64,000 nt of DNA from Paraeggerthella hominis (GCF_021044775.1 NZ_JAJNOQ010000006.1:1-64000), one strand, 5' to 3'; numbered from the stretch's first letter, positions 1 to 9,201 are shown. Numbers and translations are program-made. The notes: generated by a model not told the origin, from the sequence alone.

Positions 1-582
1 CAGGTTTCTATCAGCCTTCGCCGCGGCGCCCGTCCCCGGTGGCAACACCCCCCGGGCCTTCGCGAGAGGCAGGGACGAAGGGCCATCCGGGGCGGGTCGG
101 CCAGCAACCCCGCAGGGTCCGCCTCATCGTAATCCGCTTGCGGATCGAGCTGGAAAAGAAAAGACCCGGCAGAGCCAGGTCTAACTGTAATGGGGGCGCG
201 TGCCTGGAACGCGCCCCGGGGCATGTGCGGAGCGCTTTCGAGGCGTGCCCCGAGGCATGCTTTCCCAAGCGTGCCCCGAGGCGTGCCTCCCCCCAAACGT
301 GCCCCAAAATCGCGGCTCTGCGCTCCATGAAGGCTTCCGTGCGCGCATAATTTTGAGCACTTGCATCAAAAGAGCAGGTGGGAAAACTCTAGTGAACCAG
401 TCTATTATTTAAGGTGCGTTTTAGAGAACGCAGGCCCGCGATTTCGTACCAAGTGGAGGCATGCCCGCTGCTAAATTGCCGTCGGCGCGTGGTCGAGGGT
501 CGCGTCGGTCGTCCGCCAGTTGACGCAGGCCATGAACGGGCGGTTTTCCGGGGTGGGTCGGCCTGCGCTCGGATGCGCGGCG

Positions 583-636
583 CCCCCGCACGAACCCGCT
601 CCCCCGCACGAACCCGCTCCCCCGCACGGATCCGCT
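583..636. repeat. Three tandem 18-bp repeats
   Basis: Three adjacent copies of CCCCCGCACGAACCCGCT; the third differs at two positions (GGATCC in place of GAACCC). Two looser copies of the GAACCCGCTCCC part follow before 672. The unit is a multiple of three, but no credible protein uses it. Confidence 0.75.
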
Positions 637-980
637 CCCTGTGCAAACCCGCGTCCCGCGCGAACCCGCTCCCATATCCGCTTCGCACGCCCGCCGCTTG
701 CCTGCGTTCGGCGGAATCGGTTTTGCAGCGAAAGCTTCTCGCTTGGTCAAATGCTGTTTGCTAGAGGGCCTTGCGCTTGAGGAGCGCCAAATCGGAATCA
801 AGCGACATCAAGTTGACCGGGTGCGATTTAGGCAGCTTTCTCGCAAGGCGCGCAAACCGGAATTCAGCTTGCGAAAACCCCACTCTGATATTCGACCAAG
901 ACGGCACGCGTTCTGGGCCAAACCTTCTCTCGGGTGCGGTCAAACGTATGCCAATGGGATCCAACGGCGAAGAGACGTGC

Positions 981-1020
981 TGCCAAAAAGAACAGGACCC
1001 TGGCAAGGGTCCTGTTTAAA
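981..1020 (-). terminator. Hairpin with T-tract on the minus strand
   Basis: A perfect 10-bp stem (AACAGGACCC at 991-1000 with GGGTCCTGTT at 1007-1016) closes a six-base loop. On the minus strand the stem is followed by CTTTTTGG, which fits an intrinsic terminator; the plus side has no T-tract. There is no obvious minus-strand gene feeding into it, because the next gene to the right is on the plus strand, so it may be a remnant or serve a short RNA. Confidence 0.5.
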
Positions 1021-1140
1021 GGCGGGGCTTCTTGGAGCGCGGATTGTCGCGGATCCGCTCAGGCTGGAATTTATGAAAACAGCCCATACAAGGAGGTGCC
1101 AACGGCAACGAATGGGTGTTTCCAACGTTCCCGCCTTACA

Positions 1141-1220
1141 TATACTATAGTTCCTTGGCTACTGATTATCAATATATAAGAAATTGATACTTACTATATT
1201 GATAATTGATAGTATAGTTG
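1141..1220. promoter_or_regulatory. AT-rich operator/promoter region before the Fic-like gene
   Basis: A strongly AT-rich block in an otherwise GC-rich window. It holds a perfect inverted repeat TATCAATATA (1167-1176) and TATATTGATA (1195-1204), and further out the related pair TATACTATAG (1141-1150) and GATAGTATAG (1208-1217). The nested symmetry suggests binding of a dimeric repressor over the promoter of the gene at 1253, possibly autoregulation by its C-terminal winged helix. That link is inference. Confidence 0.5.
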
Positions 1221-1252
1221 CTTCAAGTTGATAGCAACCGGATGGAGGCGGC

Positions 1253-2551
1253 ATGGGACGATGCGCGACTGAGGATATCGTAGAGCTTATGAACAACGAA
1301 TGCTTCTATCGACTGCGCAGCGTTATCGACAGAGGGTTGCTGCTGTTCGAAGATCTCGATCAATACGAGCTCCCGGAGGGGTACACGAAAGACGAGATTT
1401 GGTTGATCTTGACTGCCATTCGCAAGCAGGTTGCCATATTCGTTCCCGACGATCCGTATCGCGAGGCCGATTGCTGGTTCATAACCACAAGCGCCATGGC
1501 CTTCGACTCGAAGATGTTGGAGATGCGGTGCATGGCGGGCTTTCCGCTGGACAAGGCGCTTGCGTCCTTGAAAGGATCTCCGTTTGTCACGCGCTACATC
1601 GAGCGCACGCTTGCTCGGGTTCTGGAAACGGAGGGCGCGCAGGTATCCGACGATCGGATACACGAGATATTCCTAGGCGGTCCGCTGCGCAGTGATCTTG
1701 ACCGTGTGATCAGCAACTACTTTGAAGTGAGCAGCGACGCCGACCTGCTTGCCGAGCGCGATATCACGTACGGACTGGTCGAAACGCTGTACTATCGATT
1801 AACCGAAGGGGTCGACGTTCGCAACGTGCCGCGCAGGGGCGAAGTGTGCCCGCTCGACGAACGCATTGCGCCGCCCACCTCGGCAGCCGCGATCGACGCC
1901 GTATGCCGCCGCGCCCGGCTTGACGACGACGAGTTCCGGTTCGGTCCCGTGCTGCGCATAATCAACGTGTCCTGGTTCTTTTGGAACTTCGACGTGTTTC
2001 CCTGCCTGAACTCGCTGGTGGGCGTTTTGCTCAGGAACATCATGGCCATCAAGTGGGGCTATCCGGTGCTGAGCTGGCTTCCCGTGGGATACTACCCCTT
2101 CGGGGAGTTGAACACGCCGCGCATGAAAGCGCTGTTTACCAACTGGTCGGTCGATTACGGGTTCGGTTTCGATTTCACGTCCTATTTCTCCACGTACGTC
2201 AAGCTGTACTTAGCGGAGCTTGACAAACTGGAAGCGTCGGTCGAGCAGTTCCAGCGGCTTAGCGACCTGATCGGCCGCATGTTCGGCGCCGATTTGAATT
2301 ACCGTCAGCGCTCCATTCTTGCGACCTTGTGCAAAGAACCCGACGCCCTGTTGCGCATCGGGCCTCATCAGCGTACGTTTCGTGTGGCGTATGCAACGGC
2401 TCGGGGCGATTTTCTGGAGCTTGAGCAGAAGCGGTACCTTGTACGGGAGCAGCGGGGACGAGCGTTCGTGTTCCAAGCATGCCCGGAGCTGCGTGAAAAG
2501 ATCGTCAGCCTTGGCGAGGCGGCTTTCGAAGAGCCGGGGCAGCGCGGGTGA
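1253..2551 (+). CDS. Fic-fold protein with degenerate catalytic loop and C-terminal winged helix
   Basis: 432 residues. Residues 247-260 (DVFPCLNSLVGVLL) line up without gaps on the Fic signature HPFxDGNGRxGRLL. The framework residues F, N, G and LL remain, but catalytic His is Asp and the acidic, Gly and Arg positions are Cys, Leu and Leu. The following RNIMAIKWGYP segment also matches Fic proteins. Residues 348-405 look like the winged helix that ends many Fic proteins (FRVAYATARGDFLELEQKRY). I infer a non-catalytic Fic relative acting as a DNA-binding regulator. ATG start with GGAGG five bases upstream. Its 3' end overlaps the convergent EamA gene by 47 bp. Family assignment is by eye only. 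Confidence 0.6.
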   Translation: MGRCATEDIVELMNNECFYRLRSVIDRGLLLFEDLDQYELPEGYTKDEIWLILTAIRKQVAIFVPDDPYREADCWFITTSAMAFDSKMLEMRCMAGFPLDKALASLKGSPFVTRYIERTLARVLETEGAQVSDDRIHEIFLGGPLRSDLDRVISNYFEVSSDADLLAERDITYGLVETLYYRLTEGVDVRNVPRRGEVCPLDERIAPPTSAAAIDAVCRRARLDDDEFRFGPVLRIINVSWFFWNFDVFPCLNSLVGVLLRNIMAIKWGYPVLSWLPVGYYPFGELNTPRMKALFTNWSVDYGFGFDFTSYFSTYVKLYLAELDKLEASVEQFQRLSDLIGRMFGADLNYRQRSILATLCKEPDALLRIGPHQRTFRVAYATARGDFLELEQKRYLVREQRGRAFVFQACPELREKIVSLGEAAFEEPGQRG

Positions 2552-3425
2552 TTGAGGGACGCGACTTGAGCCGAGCGCGTGCGAAGCTTTCGCTGAACAG
2601 CGCGCCTCCCAAGATGAGCGCACCGCCGACAACCTGGATGGGCGCGAGCGATTCGTGCAGCAAGGCGGCGGCTAGAATCACGGCAGAAAGCGGCTCGAGG
2701 TAGCCCAGCACCGCTACGGTTTGCGCGGAAACGCCGCCGAAAGAAGAAAAGTACAGGTAGCACCCGAGCCCTGTGTTGATCAAGCCCAACGTAAGAATCC
2801 AACCCCATTCATCGGGTGCTATGCGAAATCCCAGATCGCCTTTCCAAGCCATGAACAAAAGCACAAGAAAGAAGCTGGTCACCAGTTGAAGGGCGGAGCT
2901 TGCGACGCCGTCCACGCGGTCGGCTTTCTTGCTGAAGATCACCATGGCGGCGTGCATGATAGCCGACATCCATCCGCAGAACATGCCCCAAGCGGAACCG
3001 CCGCCGTCAAGCGTTTGCGCGTTCACCAAGACGGCTCCAACAAGCACGGTGCAGAATCCTACCACGTTGGAAAACGTAAGCCGTTCCTTGAAGAGAAACG
3101 GGGAAAGTATCATTACCATAATGGGAGCGCAGTAATAGGCGAGCGACGAGATTCCAACGCCTACCAGGCGATACGCCTCGTACAGAAAAATCCAGCTTGC
3201 ACCCATGGCTGCGCCTGACGCTGCCAGGTACACAAGGTCGGCTCCTTTGGGCAAGCAGGCGGGCAAGCGTCGGGCGGCAATCAGGACGCACACCATCAAA
3301 GCGCTCCCTATAAGGGTGCGCAGCAAAACGATGGCATCGCTTGGTAGCGTGATGTGGGCGGCAATGATGCCGTTCGAGCCGAATAGGATCAGCGAGGCGA
3401 TGAGTTTCACGTACGAAGATTTCAT
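2505..3425 (-). CDS. EamA/DMT-family permease
   Basis: 306 residues with about ten hydrophobic segments arranged as two EamA repeats (roughly 5-135 and 150-285). This is the usual architecture of drug/metabolite exporters of the inner membrane. The substrate cannot be deduced. Motifs typical of the family include PSDAIVLLRTLIG in the first repeat and a GYLEPLSAVILA segment in the second. The C-terminal 25 residues are basic and hydrophilic. It is convergent with, and overlaps, the Fic-like gene. No clear ribosome site precedes the ATG, so the start could be a little downstream. Confidence 0.8.
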   Translation of the reverse strand: MKSSYVKLIASLILFGSNGIIAAHITLPSDAIVLLRTLIGSALMVCVLIAARRLPACLPKGADLVYLAASGAAMGASWIFLYEAYRLVGVGISSLAYYCAPIMVMILSPFLFKERLTFSNVVGFCTVLVGAVLVNAQTLDGGGSAWGMFCGWMSAIMHAAMVIFSKKADRVDGVASSALQLVTSFFLVLLFMAWKGDLGFRIAPDEWGWILTLGLINTGLGCYLYFSSFGGVSAQTVAVLGYLEPLSAVILAAALLHESLAPIQVVGGALILGGALFSESFARARLKSRPSITRAAPALRKPPRQG

Positions 3426-3716
3426 ACGCGTTAGTGTGACACGACTTCATCGGATGCGAAAGCGCGCATCGCTCGCAAGCGCGTTTCGGATTGCCGCCGG
3501 AACGGTCGGACTTGTTTCAGGGCTGGTTTGGTTGCGGAAGCGAAAGCGGCGCTGTTGGAGGAAGGCTGCTTTTCGAGCGTGCGTGCAGTGCAGCCGGTTT
3601 GCACGTGAAGCTCCGCGCATCGATGACCTGCCGTTTGCGTGCGAAGACGCCTCGCGCGCATGACGTTGTGCTACTCTTGTCCGAAAACAATGCGAGACAA
3701 GGGAAGTGATGACGTC

Positions 3717-4901
3717 ATGGTGAACGAGAGGATGTACGGGCTGGGGAACGAGCCGTCGGCGATTCGCGAGCTGTTCGCGTACGGGCTGGTGCGCAAGGCT
3801 GAAATCGGCGCCGACAACGTGTTCGACTTCAGCATTGGAAACCCGAGCGTCCCCGCGCCCGACGCGGTGAAGCAGGCTGCGCTCGAACTGCTCGATCAGC
3901 CAGCCGTGTCGCTTCATGGCTACTCGCCTGCCGCCGGCGTGCCCGAGGTGCGCGCCACCATCGCCGAGAGCATCCGCCGCCGCTTCGACGTGCCCGCTTC
4001 GGCTGAGCACATTTACATGACCGTGGGCGCGGCGGCCTCCATCGCCATATCCCTGTCGACCGTCACGCAGCCGGGTGACGAGGTTATCGTGATCAGCCCT
4101 TTCTTCCCGGAATACAAGGTGTGGATCGAAACGGCTGGCTGCACGTGCGTAGAGGTTCCCGCACACGTGCCCGATTTTCAGCTTGACATCGATGCCTTGG
4201 CGGCGGCCATCGGTCCCAAGACCAGCGCCGTTATTATCAACACGCCGAACAACCCCGTGGGCGCCGTGTACTCGCGCGCGAACCTGGAGGCGCTTGCGAA
4301 GCTCCTGACCGAAAAAGAGGCTGAACTGGGTCGCGAGCTGTTCCTGATCAGCGACGAGCCCTACCGCGAAATCGTCTACGAGGGGATCGAGGTCCCCTAC
4401 GTGCCGTCTTTGTACGCGCGCACCATCGTGTGCTATTCGTACTCGAAGTCGCTTTCGCTTCCGGGCGAGCGCATCGGGTACGTGTTCGTGTCCGACGCCA
4501 TGGACGACGCGGACCGCGTGTTCGCCGCCGTGGCCGGGGCGGGTCGCGCGCTCGGCTACATTTGCGCTCCGGTGCTGTTCCAGCGCGTGATTGCCGCATG
4601 CGTGGACCAGCCGAGCGACGTGGAGGCGTATGCCGAGAACCGCAAGCTTCTGACCGACGGCCTGAGCGCGCTGGGGTACGAATACGTGGAGCCGCAGGGC
4701 GCGTTCTACCTGTGGGTGCGCGCGCTGGAAGACGATGCGCAGGCGTTCAGCGACCGCGCCAAGGAGCACGAGCTGCTGATCGTGCCGTCCGACAGCTTCG
4801 GCGTGGGCGGCTGGGTGCGCATCAGCTACTGCATCGCGCGCGAAACCATCGTGAACAGCATGCCGGCGTTCAAGGCGCTCATGGAGTCGTATCGCGGCTA
4901 G
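3717..4901 (+). CDS. PLP-dependent class I/II aminotransferase
   Basis: 394 residues from the ATG preceded by AAGGGAAG; an in-frame start 26 codons earlier has no ribosome site. Fold type I aminotransferase features: NTPNNPVGA, the ISDEPYREIVY segment carrying the PLP-phenol Asp, and SYSKSLSLPGERIGY carrying the Schiff-base Lys. A C-terminal arginine in GWVRISYC would bind the substrate carboxylate. This belongs to the aspartate/alanine aminotransferase-like group, but the amino donor and acceptor are not predictable. A shared terminator separates it from the convergent lyase gene. Confidence 0.85.
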   Translation: MVNERMYGLGNEPSAIRELFAYGLVRKAEIGADNVFDFSIGNPSVPAPDAVKQAALELLDQPAVSLHGYSPAAGVPEVRATIAESIRRRFDVPASAEHIYMTVGAAASIAISLSTVTQPGDEVIVISPFFPEYKVWIETAGCTCVEVPAHVPDFQLDIDALAAAIGPKTSAVIINTPNNPVGAVYSRANLEALAKLLTEKEAELGRELFLISDEPYREIVYEGIEVPYVPSLYARTIVCYSYSKSLSLPGERIGYVFVSDAMDDADRVFAAVAGAGRALGYICAPVLFQRVIAACVDQPSDVEAYAENRKLLTDGLSALGYEYVEPQGAFYLWVRALEDDAQAFSDRAKEHELLIVPSDSFGVGGWVRISYCIARETIVNSMPAFKALMESYRG

Positions 4902-5017
4902 GACCTGTCGTGCAGCTTGGCGAAGCTTCGGCTTGCCGGGTTTTTCGATGCTGGCGAATGCCGTCGTGTTCCGTTGGCATCGAAGCGCAGCGGCGCTTGT
5001 TTCGTCTTCCGATCTTC

Positions 5018-5062
5018 AGGGGGCGCTCCGGGGCGAGGATTCGTCTCGGAGCGCCCCCCTTC
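5018..5062. terminator. Bidirectional terminator between aminotransferase and lyase genes
   Basis: Stem AGGGGGCGCTCCG (5018-5030) pairs with CGGAGCGCCCCCCT beginning at 5047. It lies directly after the stop codon of the minus-strand lyase and about 115 bp after the plus-strand aminotransferase. T/A tracts are short. Confidence 0.6.
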
Positions 5063-6133
5063 TTACAGCAGTTCCAGCAGCTGGTCTACGGCTTCGGGCC
5101 TGGTTGCCCAGCTGGTTGCGAAGCGAACGACGGTGCGACCGTCGGGCGTGCGCTCCCAGAATCCGAACGAGACGTCGCGTGCCAGGCGATCGCGCGTGGC
5201 GTCGTCGAGGATTACGAACTGCTGGTTCGTGGGTGAATCGATGGCTAGCTGGTAGCCCTTGCTGCGGAATCCTTGGGCGATGCGCTGCGCCAGATCGACG
5301 GCGTGGCGCCCCATCGCTTCGTAGCGAAGCTCGCCCTTGTCCTCCTCGAAGAGCGTGGCGAACTGAATGCCCAGCACGCGCCCCTTCGCCAGCAGGCCCC
5401 CGCGCTTCTTGACCAGCGTGAAGAAGCGTTCGTCCAGCGGATGCCCGAACGCGGCCAGGTTCTCCTGGGATGCCGGGCGCGAGAACACGACGGCTTCTCC
5501 AAACAGCGCTCCCACCTTGGTCCCGCCGATGTAGAACGCGTCGCACAGGCGCGCGATATCGCGCAGGGTGACGTCCGATCCAACGGCGGCCAGCCCGTAG
5601 CCCAGGCGCGCGCCGTCCAAGAACAGGCGCATGCCGAAGTCGTGGCACACGGCGGCAAGGTCTTCCAGCTCGGGCAAGGCGTACACCGTGCCGTACTCGG
5701 TGGGGTGCGATACGTACACCACGCCCGGCGCTACCATGTGCTCGTGGTTGGCGTCGTTCCAGTACGTCTCGCACAGGTTGCGCACGTCGTTGGCATGCAG
5801 CTTGCCGTTATGGTGCGGCAGCGCGAGCACCTTGTGGCCGCAGGCTTCCACGGCGCCTGCTTCATGCGTGTGGATGTGTCCGGTGTCGGCCGAGATCACG
5901 CCTTCCCAGGGGCGCAGCAGCTGGTCGAGCGCCACTGCGTTCGTCTGCGTGCCCCCAACCAGGAAGTGCACCGATGCTTCGGGTGCGTTGCAGGCGGTTC
6001 GCACCAGGTCGCGCGCCATTGCGCAGTAGTCGTCGGTGCCGTAGCCGGGCGTTTGGTCGAGGTTGGTGGCTGCAAGACGTTCGAGGATGGCCGGGTGAGC
6101 CCCCTCCATGTAATCGCTGTCGAAATGAAGCAT
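5063..6133 (-). CDS. Threonine aldolase-like PLP lyase (beta-eliminating lyase family)
   Basis: 356 residues, matching the usual length of low-specificity L-threonine aldolases, which cleave L-threonine or L-allo-threonine to glycine and acetaldehyde. Visible landmarks are the N-terminal FDSDYMEGAHP, the HIHTHEAGA segment near 90, LFLDGARLGYG with the cofactor Asp, and GGTKVGALFGEA with the presumed PLP lysine. It is cytoplasmic, and the glycine made could feed the one-carbon genes elsewhere in the window. It follows the ferredoxin-like gene on the same strand with a 58-bp gap. Confidence 0.82.
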   Translation of the reverse strand: MLHFDSDYMEGAHPAILERLAATNLDQTPGYGTDDYCAMARDLVRTACNAPEASVHFLVGGTQTNAVALDQLLRPWEGVISADTGHIHTHEAGAVEACGHKVLALPHHNGKLHANDVRNLCETYWNDANHEHMVAPGVVYVSHPTEYGTVYALPELEDLAAVCHDFGMRLFLDGARLGYGLAAVGSDVTLRDIARLCDAFYIGGTKVGALFGEAVVFSRPASQENLAAFGHPLDERFFTLVKKRGGLLAKGRVLGIQFATLFEEDKGELRYEAMGRHAVDLAQRIAQGFRSKGYQLAIDSPTNQQFVILDDATRDRLARDVSFGFWERTPDGRTVVRFATSWATRPEAVDQLLELL

Positions 6134-6191
6134 GGCGTGCGTTCGGGTCCTTTCTTGCTGGGAGGGCGCACGGCTTTGCCCGTTCCGCGGT

Positions 6192-7403
6192 TCAGCGGCG
6201 GCTTGGCAGTACGCGTCTTTTCGGGACGATGATCCGATGCGGCTCGAGCGCGAACAGCTCGGTTGCCGTTAGGGTTTCCTCGCATGATAGCGCACCGTAG
6301 CGGCAAGTTTCGGCGCAGACCCCGCAATCGCGGCAAAGGGGAGCGTCGAATTCGAGCACCGTGCCGCCGCCCGCCGCCTTGCCGGCCTTGCGCAGCGCGC
6401 CGGTAGGGCAGAACTGGGCGCACAGCGTGCATCCCGAGCAGTGGTCGACGTCGATGCTCAAGCGCGGTGCAAGGCTGCGCGGTATAACGGGGTTGTTGGC
6501 GGGCAGCCCGAAGCCGTGCAGGTTGTCGAGCAACTGCCAACGTCGGCGATCGGGTTTGGGGTCCGTTGCGGTGCGGTGCGGGTTGACCAGAGATTTTACA
6601 GGGGTTGGCAGCGCTTCGGCTGCCGCATCTGCCAACGTCGAGCGCGCCTGCGAAAGCAGATCGCGCCGCGAAAGCTGCCCGGCGGGGCTCTGTGCGTCCG
6701 CCAGGCTTTCGGCTTCCTCGCATGCGCATGTTGTTAGATCGATGCCCCAGATATGGGCGATGCGCTGGGCTTCCAGGGCGGCCTGGGGAAGCCGCGCCAC
6801 GGCCTGACGATGTTCGCAGGAGGCGCAAGGAGCGCTCAGAAGGAAAACGCGCTGTGCGCCAGCGCATGCGGCATGCAGAATGAGTGCAGCGTCCACCCAG
6901 GCCAAGCAAGGCAGAATCAGGGTGCGCTCGACGTCGAGCCCCAGGTTCTCTGCGCCGCGCACGCAGGCGAATCCCATCGTTGCGGGGTTTGGGGCGAACG
7001 GCGGATCGTCCGCTTCGCCGTATTCGCACGCTGCACGCTGCTCTGCTTGGGCTTGCTCGCGGGCGGCGGATCCCGCCGCTGCGCACGCTGCGAGCAGCGT
7101 GTCGTCATCGTGCGGGGAGATTGCGATCAGCGCATCAACGGGGCAGGCGGTCACGCACGCCCCGCAGTACGCACAGCTTTGCAGATCGATGCGCGGGCCG
7201 GAAGCGGCGTCTTTGCCGATGGATTCGTATTCCCTGGCACCGCAGGTTCTCGCTTCTACGCGTGCTGCTCCTGTGGGGCAAGCGTCAGCGCAGGTCGTGC
7301 AACTGGCGTGCAGGTCGCGCTCGGAAAGGCAGCGTCCGCTCGTCAGCACCGCCAGTGGCGGCCGGTCGACAATCCGCTGCGCAACATCTATAACGTTCGG
7401 CAT
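6192..7403 (-). CDS. Multi-cluster 4Fe-4S ferredoxin-type protein
   Basis: 403 residues with four cysteine clusters. Two lie near the N-terminus (CTTCADACP and CAYCGACVTACP) and two near the C-terminus (CSGCTLCAQFCP and CRDCGVCAETC). The middle (about 150-215) has scattered cysteines and a GFACVRGAENLGLD...LPCLAWVD pattern that recalls hydrogenase/heterodisulfide-reductase delta-type electron-transfer domains. No signal peptide, so cytoplasmic. It probably passes electrons between a soluble oxidoreductase and the membrane pool, but no partner is fixed by the sequence. AAGGGGGA precedes the ATG. It sits 48 bp downstream of the membrane LuxR gene and is probably co-transcribed with it. Confidence 0.75.
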   Translation of the reverse strand: MPNVIDVAQRIVDRPPLAVLTSGRCLSERDLHASCTTCADACPTGAARVEARTCGAREYESIGKDAASGPRIDLQSCAYCGACVTACPVDALIAISPHDDDTLLAACAAAGSAAREQAQAEQRAACEYGEADDPPFAPNPATMGFACVRGAENLGLDVERTLILPCLAWVDAALILHAACAGAQRVFLLSAPCASCEHRQAVARLPQAALEAQRIAHIWGIDLTTCACEEAESLADAQSPAGQLSRRDLLSQARSTLADAAAEALPTPVKSLVNPHRTATDPKPDRRRWQLLDNLHGFGLPANNPVIPRSLAPRLSIDVDHCSGCTLCAQFCPTGALRKAGKAAGGGTVLEFDAPLCRDCGVCAETCRYGALSCEETLTATELFALEPHRIIVPKRRVLPSRR

Positions 7404-7451
7404 GGCGCGTCCCCCTTGCTTGCGCGGTTTCGCAACGCCGTTGCACGGGCG

Positions 7452-9041
7452 CTACGACGTGTAGTGCTGCATGTAATCCAAAATCTCCTGACGAGAGTGC
7501 AGGCCCGTCTTCGCGTAGATGCGCTTGATATGCGCATGCGTTGTGCCGGGGCTGATGAAGAGCTCTTCGGCAACGCGCTTTTGCGTGAATCCTAGCGCGT
7601 ACAGGGCCAGTACCTCCACCTCTCGTTCGGAGAGCATGAACTGTTTGCCTATCTCTTCGGCGTTGTGCTGCATGGACGCTTGGCGCATGTCGGCAAGCGT
7701 TTCGTGCTCGTCGAGGCCCATGATCTTCGACAGCACGCTTTGCTGCTTCTCTTTCCGCTTGTCTTCCTTCTCGTTTTCCAGTTGGGCAACGCTTAAGAAC
7801 TGCGTGAGGACCACCTGGGTTGACAGCACGATGGCCGTTCCCATGACGGCGCACATGAGCATGTCGTTGGCGGACAGCTCGTAGAACTCGATCAGGGCCA
7901 CGCGCGTGACGGCGCGGCACCCCCAGCACACCATCCAGCCTGCGATGGCGTAGTAGTACGGGTCGCGCCAGCCGCAGCTCATGAACGCGATGATGATGTA
8001 CCAGCTGAATGCCACCATGAGCGCGTTGAGTGTGGTGGTGAAGATGGCGCCGATGTCCAGCGCATCCGGAAACGCCGCATAGCAGATCAGCGCCAGGCAT
8101 GCCAGCAGTTCCATCAGCACGAAAATCCCCACGGTCATGATGCGCTGATGCCGCTTCGCAACCAGGAAAACGATAGTGCCGCTGATGCCTACGACTACCA
8201 GGAATTCGATGAACCGCGTAACGGGCGTAAACGATATGGGCTGGCCGTTGGGGTATCCGCGCAGCATGCCGTCGACTACGGCCAGGCACCCGACGCCGAT
8301 AGCGGTAGCTATGAGGAATCGCTTGCTGGTCAGCATGCTCTTTGCAAATCCGAAGTAGTCGCTAGGAAGCGTAATGGAGCGGATGTCGTGAGCAAGCGCC
8401 TGCTTGCGTGCCCAGCGGATGCAGGGGTATTGCGCTAGAGCGAGGGCGCACGCCACCAGGTTTCCCAAGGCGATGGGCATGAGCGTGCACAGATAGATTT
8501 CAATTTCGCTGAGGATGAGCGCGGCGAACACGTACACGGCGGCCGTGATGGTTGCCGCCCCGCGCGCTCGCAGCAGCCAGTAGAAAATGGCCCCCGACGA
8601 CGCAAGGGTGCACAAGGTGCTCATGGCGAAATGAGCTTCCCAGCTTTGCACGCCGAACATTTCGAACGCGCCCAGAGCTGCAAGGCCAACGGCTTCGAAG
8701 AAGATGCAGACGTGCACGAGCGCGTTGGTAAACGACTTCTTTACCCTTCGCTTCGTAATGGCGATGTACAAGAAGAACACGCCCAGGAAAGCGAGCGCCA
8801 CCAGCATGGCTCCGTCGGTGAGCATGCCCGCATCGGTGCTGGTGTAGCTTCCGTAGCTTGCTACGATCAGGCCGGCGCGACCGAATGCCAAGCCCACGAT
8901 CGAGGGCAGCAAAGGCGAGAATTTCCGAAATTCATTGCGAGCGCCGTCTTCCTGCTCGCCTTCGAGCGGTGCCGGGGCGAACAGCGACACCTCGTCATGC
9001 TGATCAGCTTCTCCTGCAGCATCGTGCAACCGATCGTCCAA
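7452..9041 (-). CDS. Membrane-bound LuxR-family transcriptional regulator
   Basis: About 529 residues from a TTG preceded by GGGGGAGG six bases upstream; a TTG 23 codons earlier is in frame but lacks a ribosome site. About twelve hydrophobic helices fill residues 35-420. A short Lys/Glu-rich linker (ENEKEDKRKEKQQ) follows. The C-terminal 65 residues are a LuxR/GerE helix-turn-helix (LSEREVEVLALYALGFT...ISPGTTHAHIKRIY). Such regulators, in which the membrane part probably senses a ligand, are abundant in Eggerthellaceae. A palindrome upstream (9102-9118) recurs at the AOR promoter, so autoregulation and control of the redox island are plausible. Confidence 0.85.
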   Translation of the reverse strand: MDDRLHDAAGEADQHDEVSLFAPAPLEGEQEDGARNEFRKFSPLLPSIVGLAFGRAGLIVASYGSYTSTDAGMLTDGAMLVALAFLGVFFLYIAITKRRVKKSFTNALVHVCIFFEAVGLAALGAFEMFGVQSWEAHFAMSTLCTLASSGAIFYWLLRARGAATITAAVYVFAALILSEIEIYLCTLMPIALGNLVACALALAQYPCIRWARKQALAHDIRSITLPSDYFGFAKSMLTSKRFLIATAIGVGCLAVVDGMLRGYPNGQPISFTPVTRFIEFLVVVGISGTIVFLVAKRHQRIMTVGIFVLMELLACLALICYAAFPDALDIGAIFTTTLNALMVAFSWYIIIAFMSCGWRDPYYYAIAGWMVCWGCRAVTRVALIEFYELSANDMLMCAVMGTAIVLSTQVVLTQFLSVAQLENEKEDKRKEKQQSVLSKIMGLDEHETLADMRQASMQHNAEEIGKQFMLSEREVEVLALYALGFTQKRVAEELFISPGTTHAHIKRIYAKTGLHSRQEILDYMQHYTS

Positions 9042-9101
9042 CCGTGCCCTCCCCCGAAGCGATCCGTTGATATTCCTGATAACAAGGCCTTTCTTGCAAA
9101 T

Positions 9102-9118
9102 TATCCCCAAAGAGGGTA
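9102..9118. promoter_or_regulatory. Candidate operator TATCCC-N5-AGGGTA
   Basis: Imperfect palindrome TATCCC-CAAAG-AGGGTA between the divergent luxR-type gene and the iscU-like gene. The 11-mer CAAAGAGGGTA is repeated exactly at 13902-13912 between the AOR and Fe-S genes. Proposed as a LuxR-regulator site; the link is inference. Confidence 0.45.
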
Positions 9119-9201
9119 CGGAAGCCTTGCGTCGAGGCTCATCATAGCACAGTGTTCTATTCAGGTTTGTAACGGGTGCTTGAGGCTAAGGAGGCGGGGT
9201 C

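Larger units (their letters stand above)
1..1252. other. Gene-poor left flank
   Basis: No reading frame in this 1.25 kb has a good ribosome site, a recognisable domain or residue composition typical of a protein; the frames are rich in Arg, Pro and Ala in every direction. What can be seen is a set of GC-rich imperfect repeats around 200-300 (variants of GTGCCCCGAGGC), a tandem 18-bp repeat at 583-636, a hairpin near 1000 and an AT-rich palindrome just before the gene at 1253. A degraded gene cannot be ruled out. Confidence 0.6.

Noticed and set aside
583..636. Possible CRISPR array
   Set aside because: Repeats are directly adjacent with no spacers, and there are no cas genes.
641..1150. 169-codon plus-strand frame in the left flank
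   Set aside because: No ribosome site, Arg-rich random-looking sequence, and it runs through the hairpin at 1000.
2505..2551. Frameshift or assembly error because the Fic-like and EamA genes overlap at their 3' ends
   Set aside because: Both C-termini are plausible in length, and convergent overlaps of this size occur naturally; nothing indicates an error.
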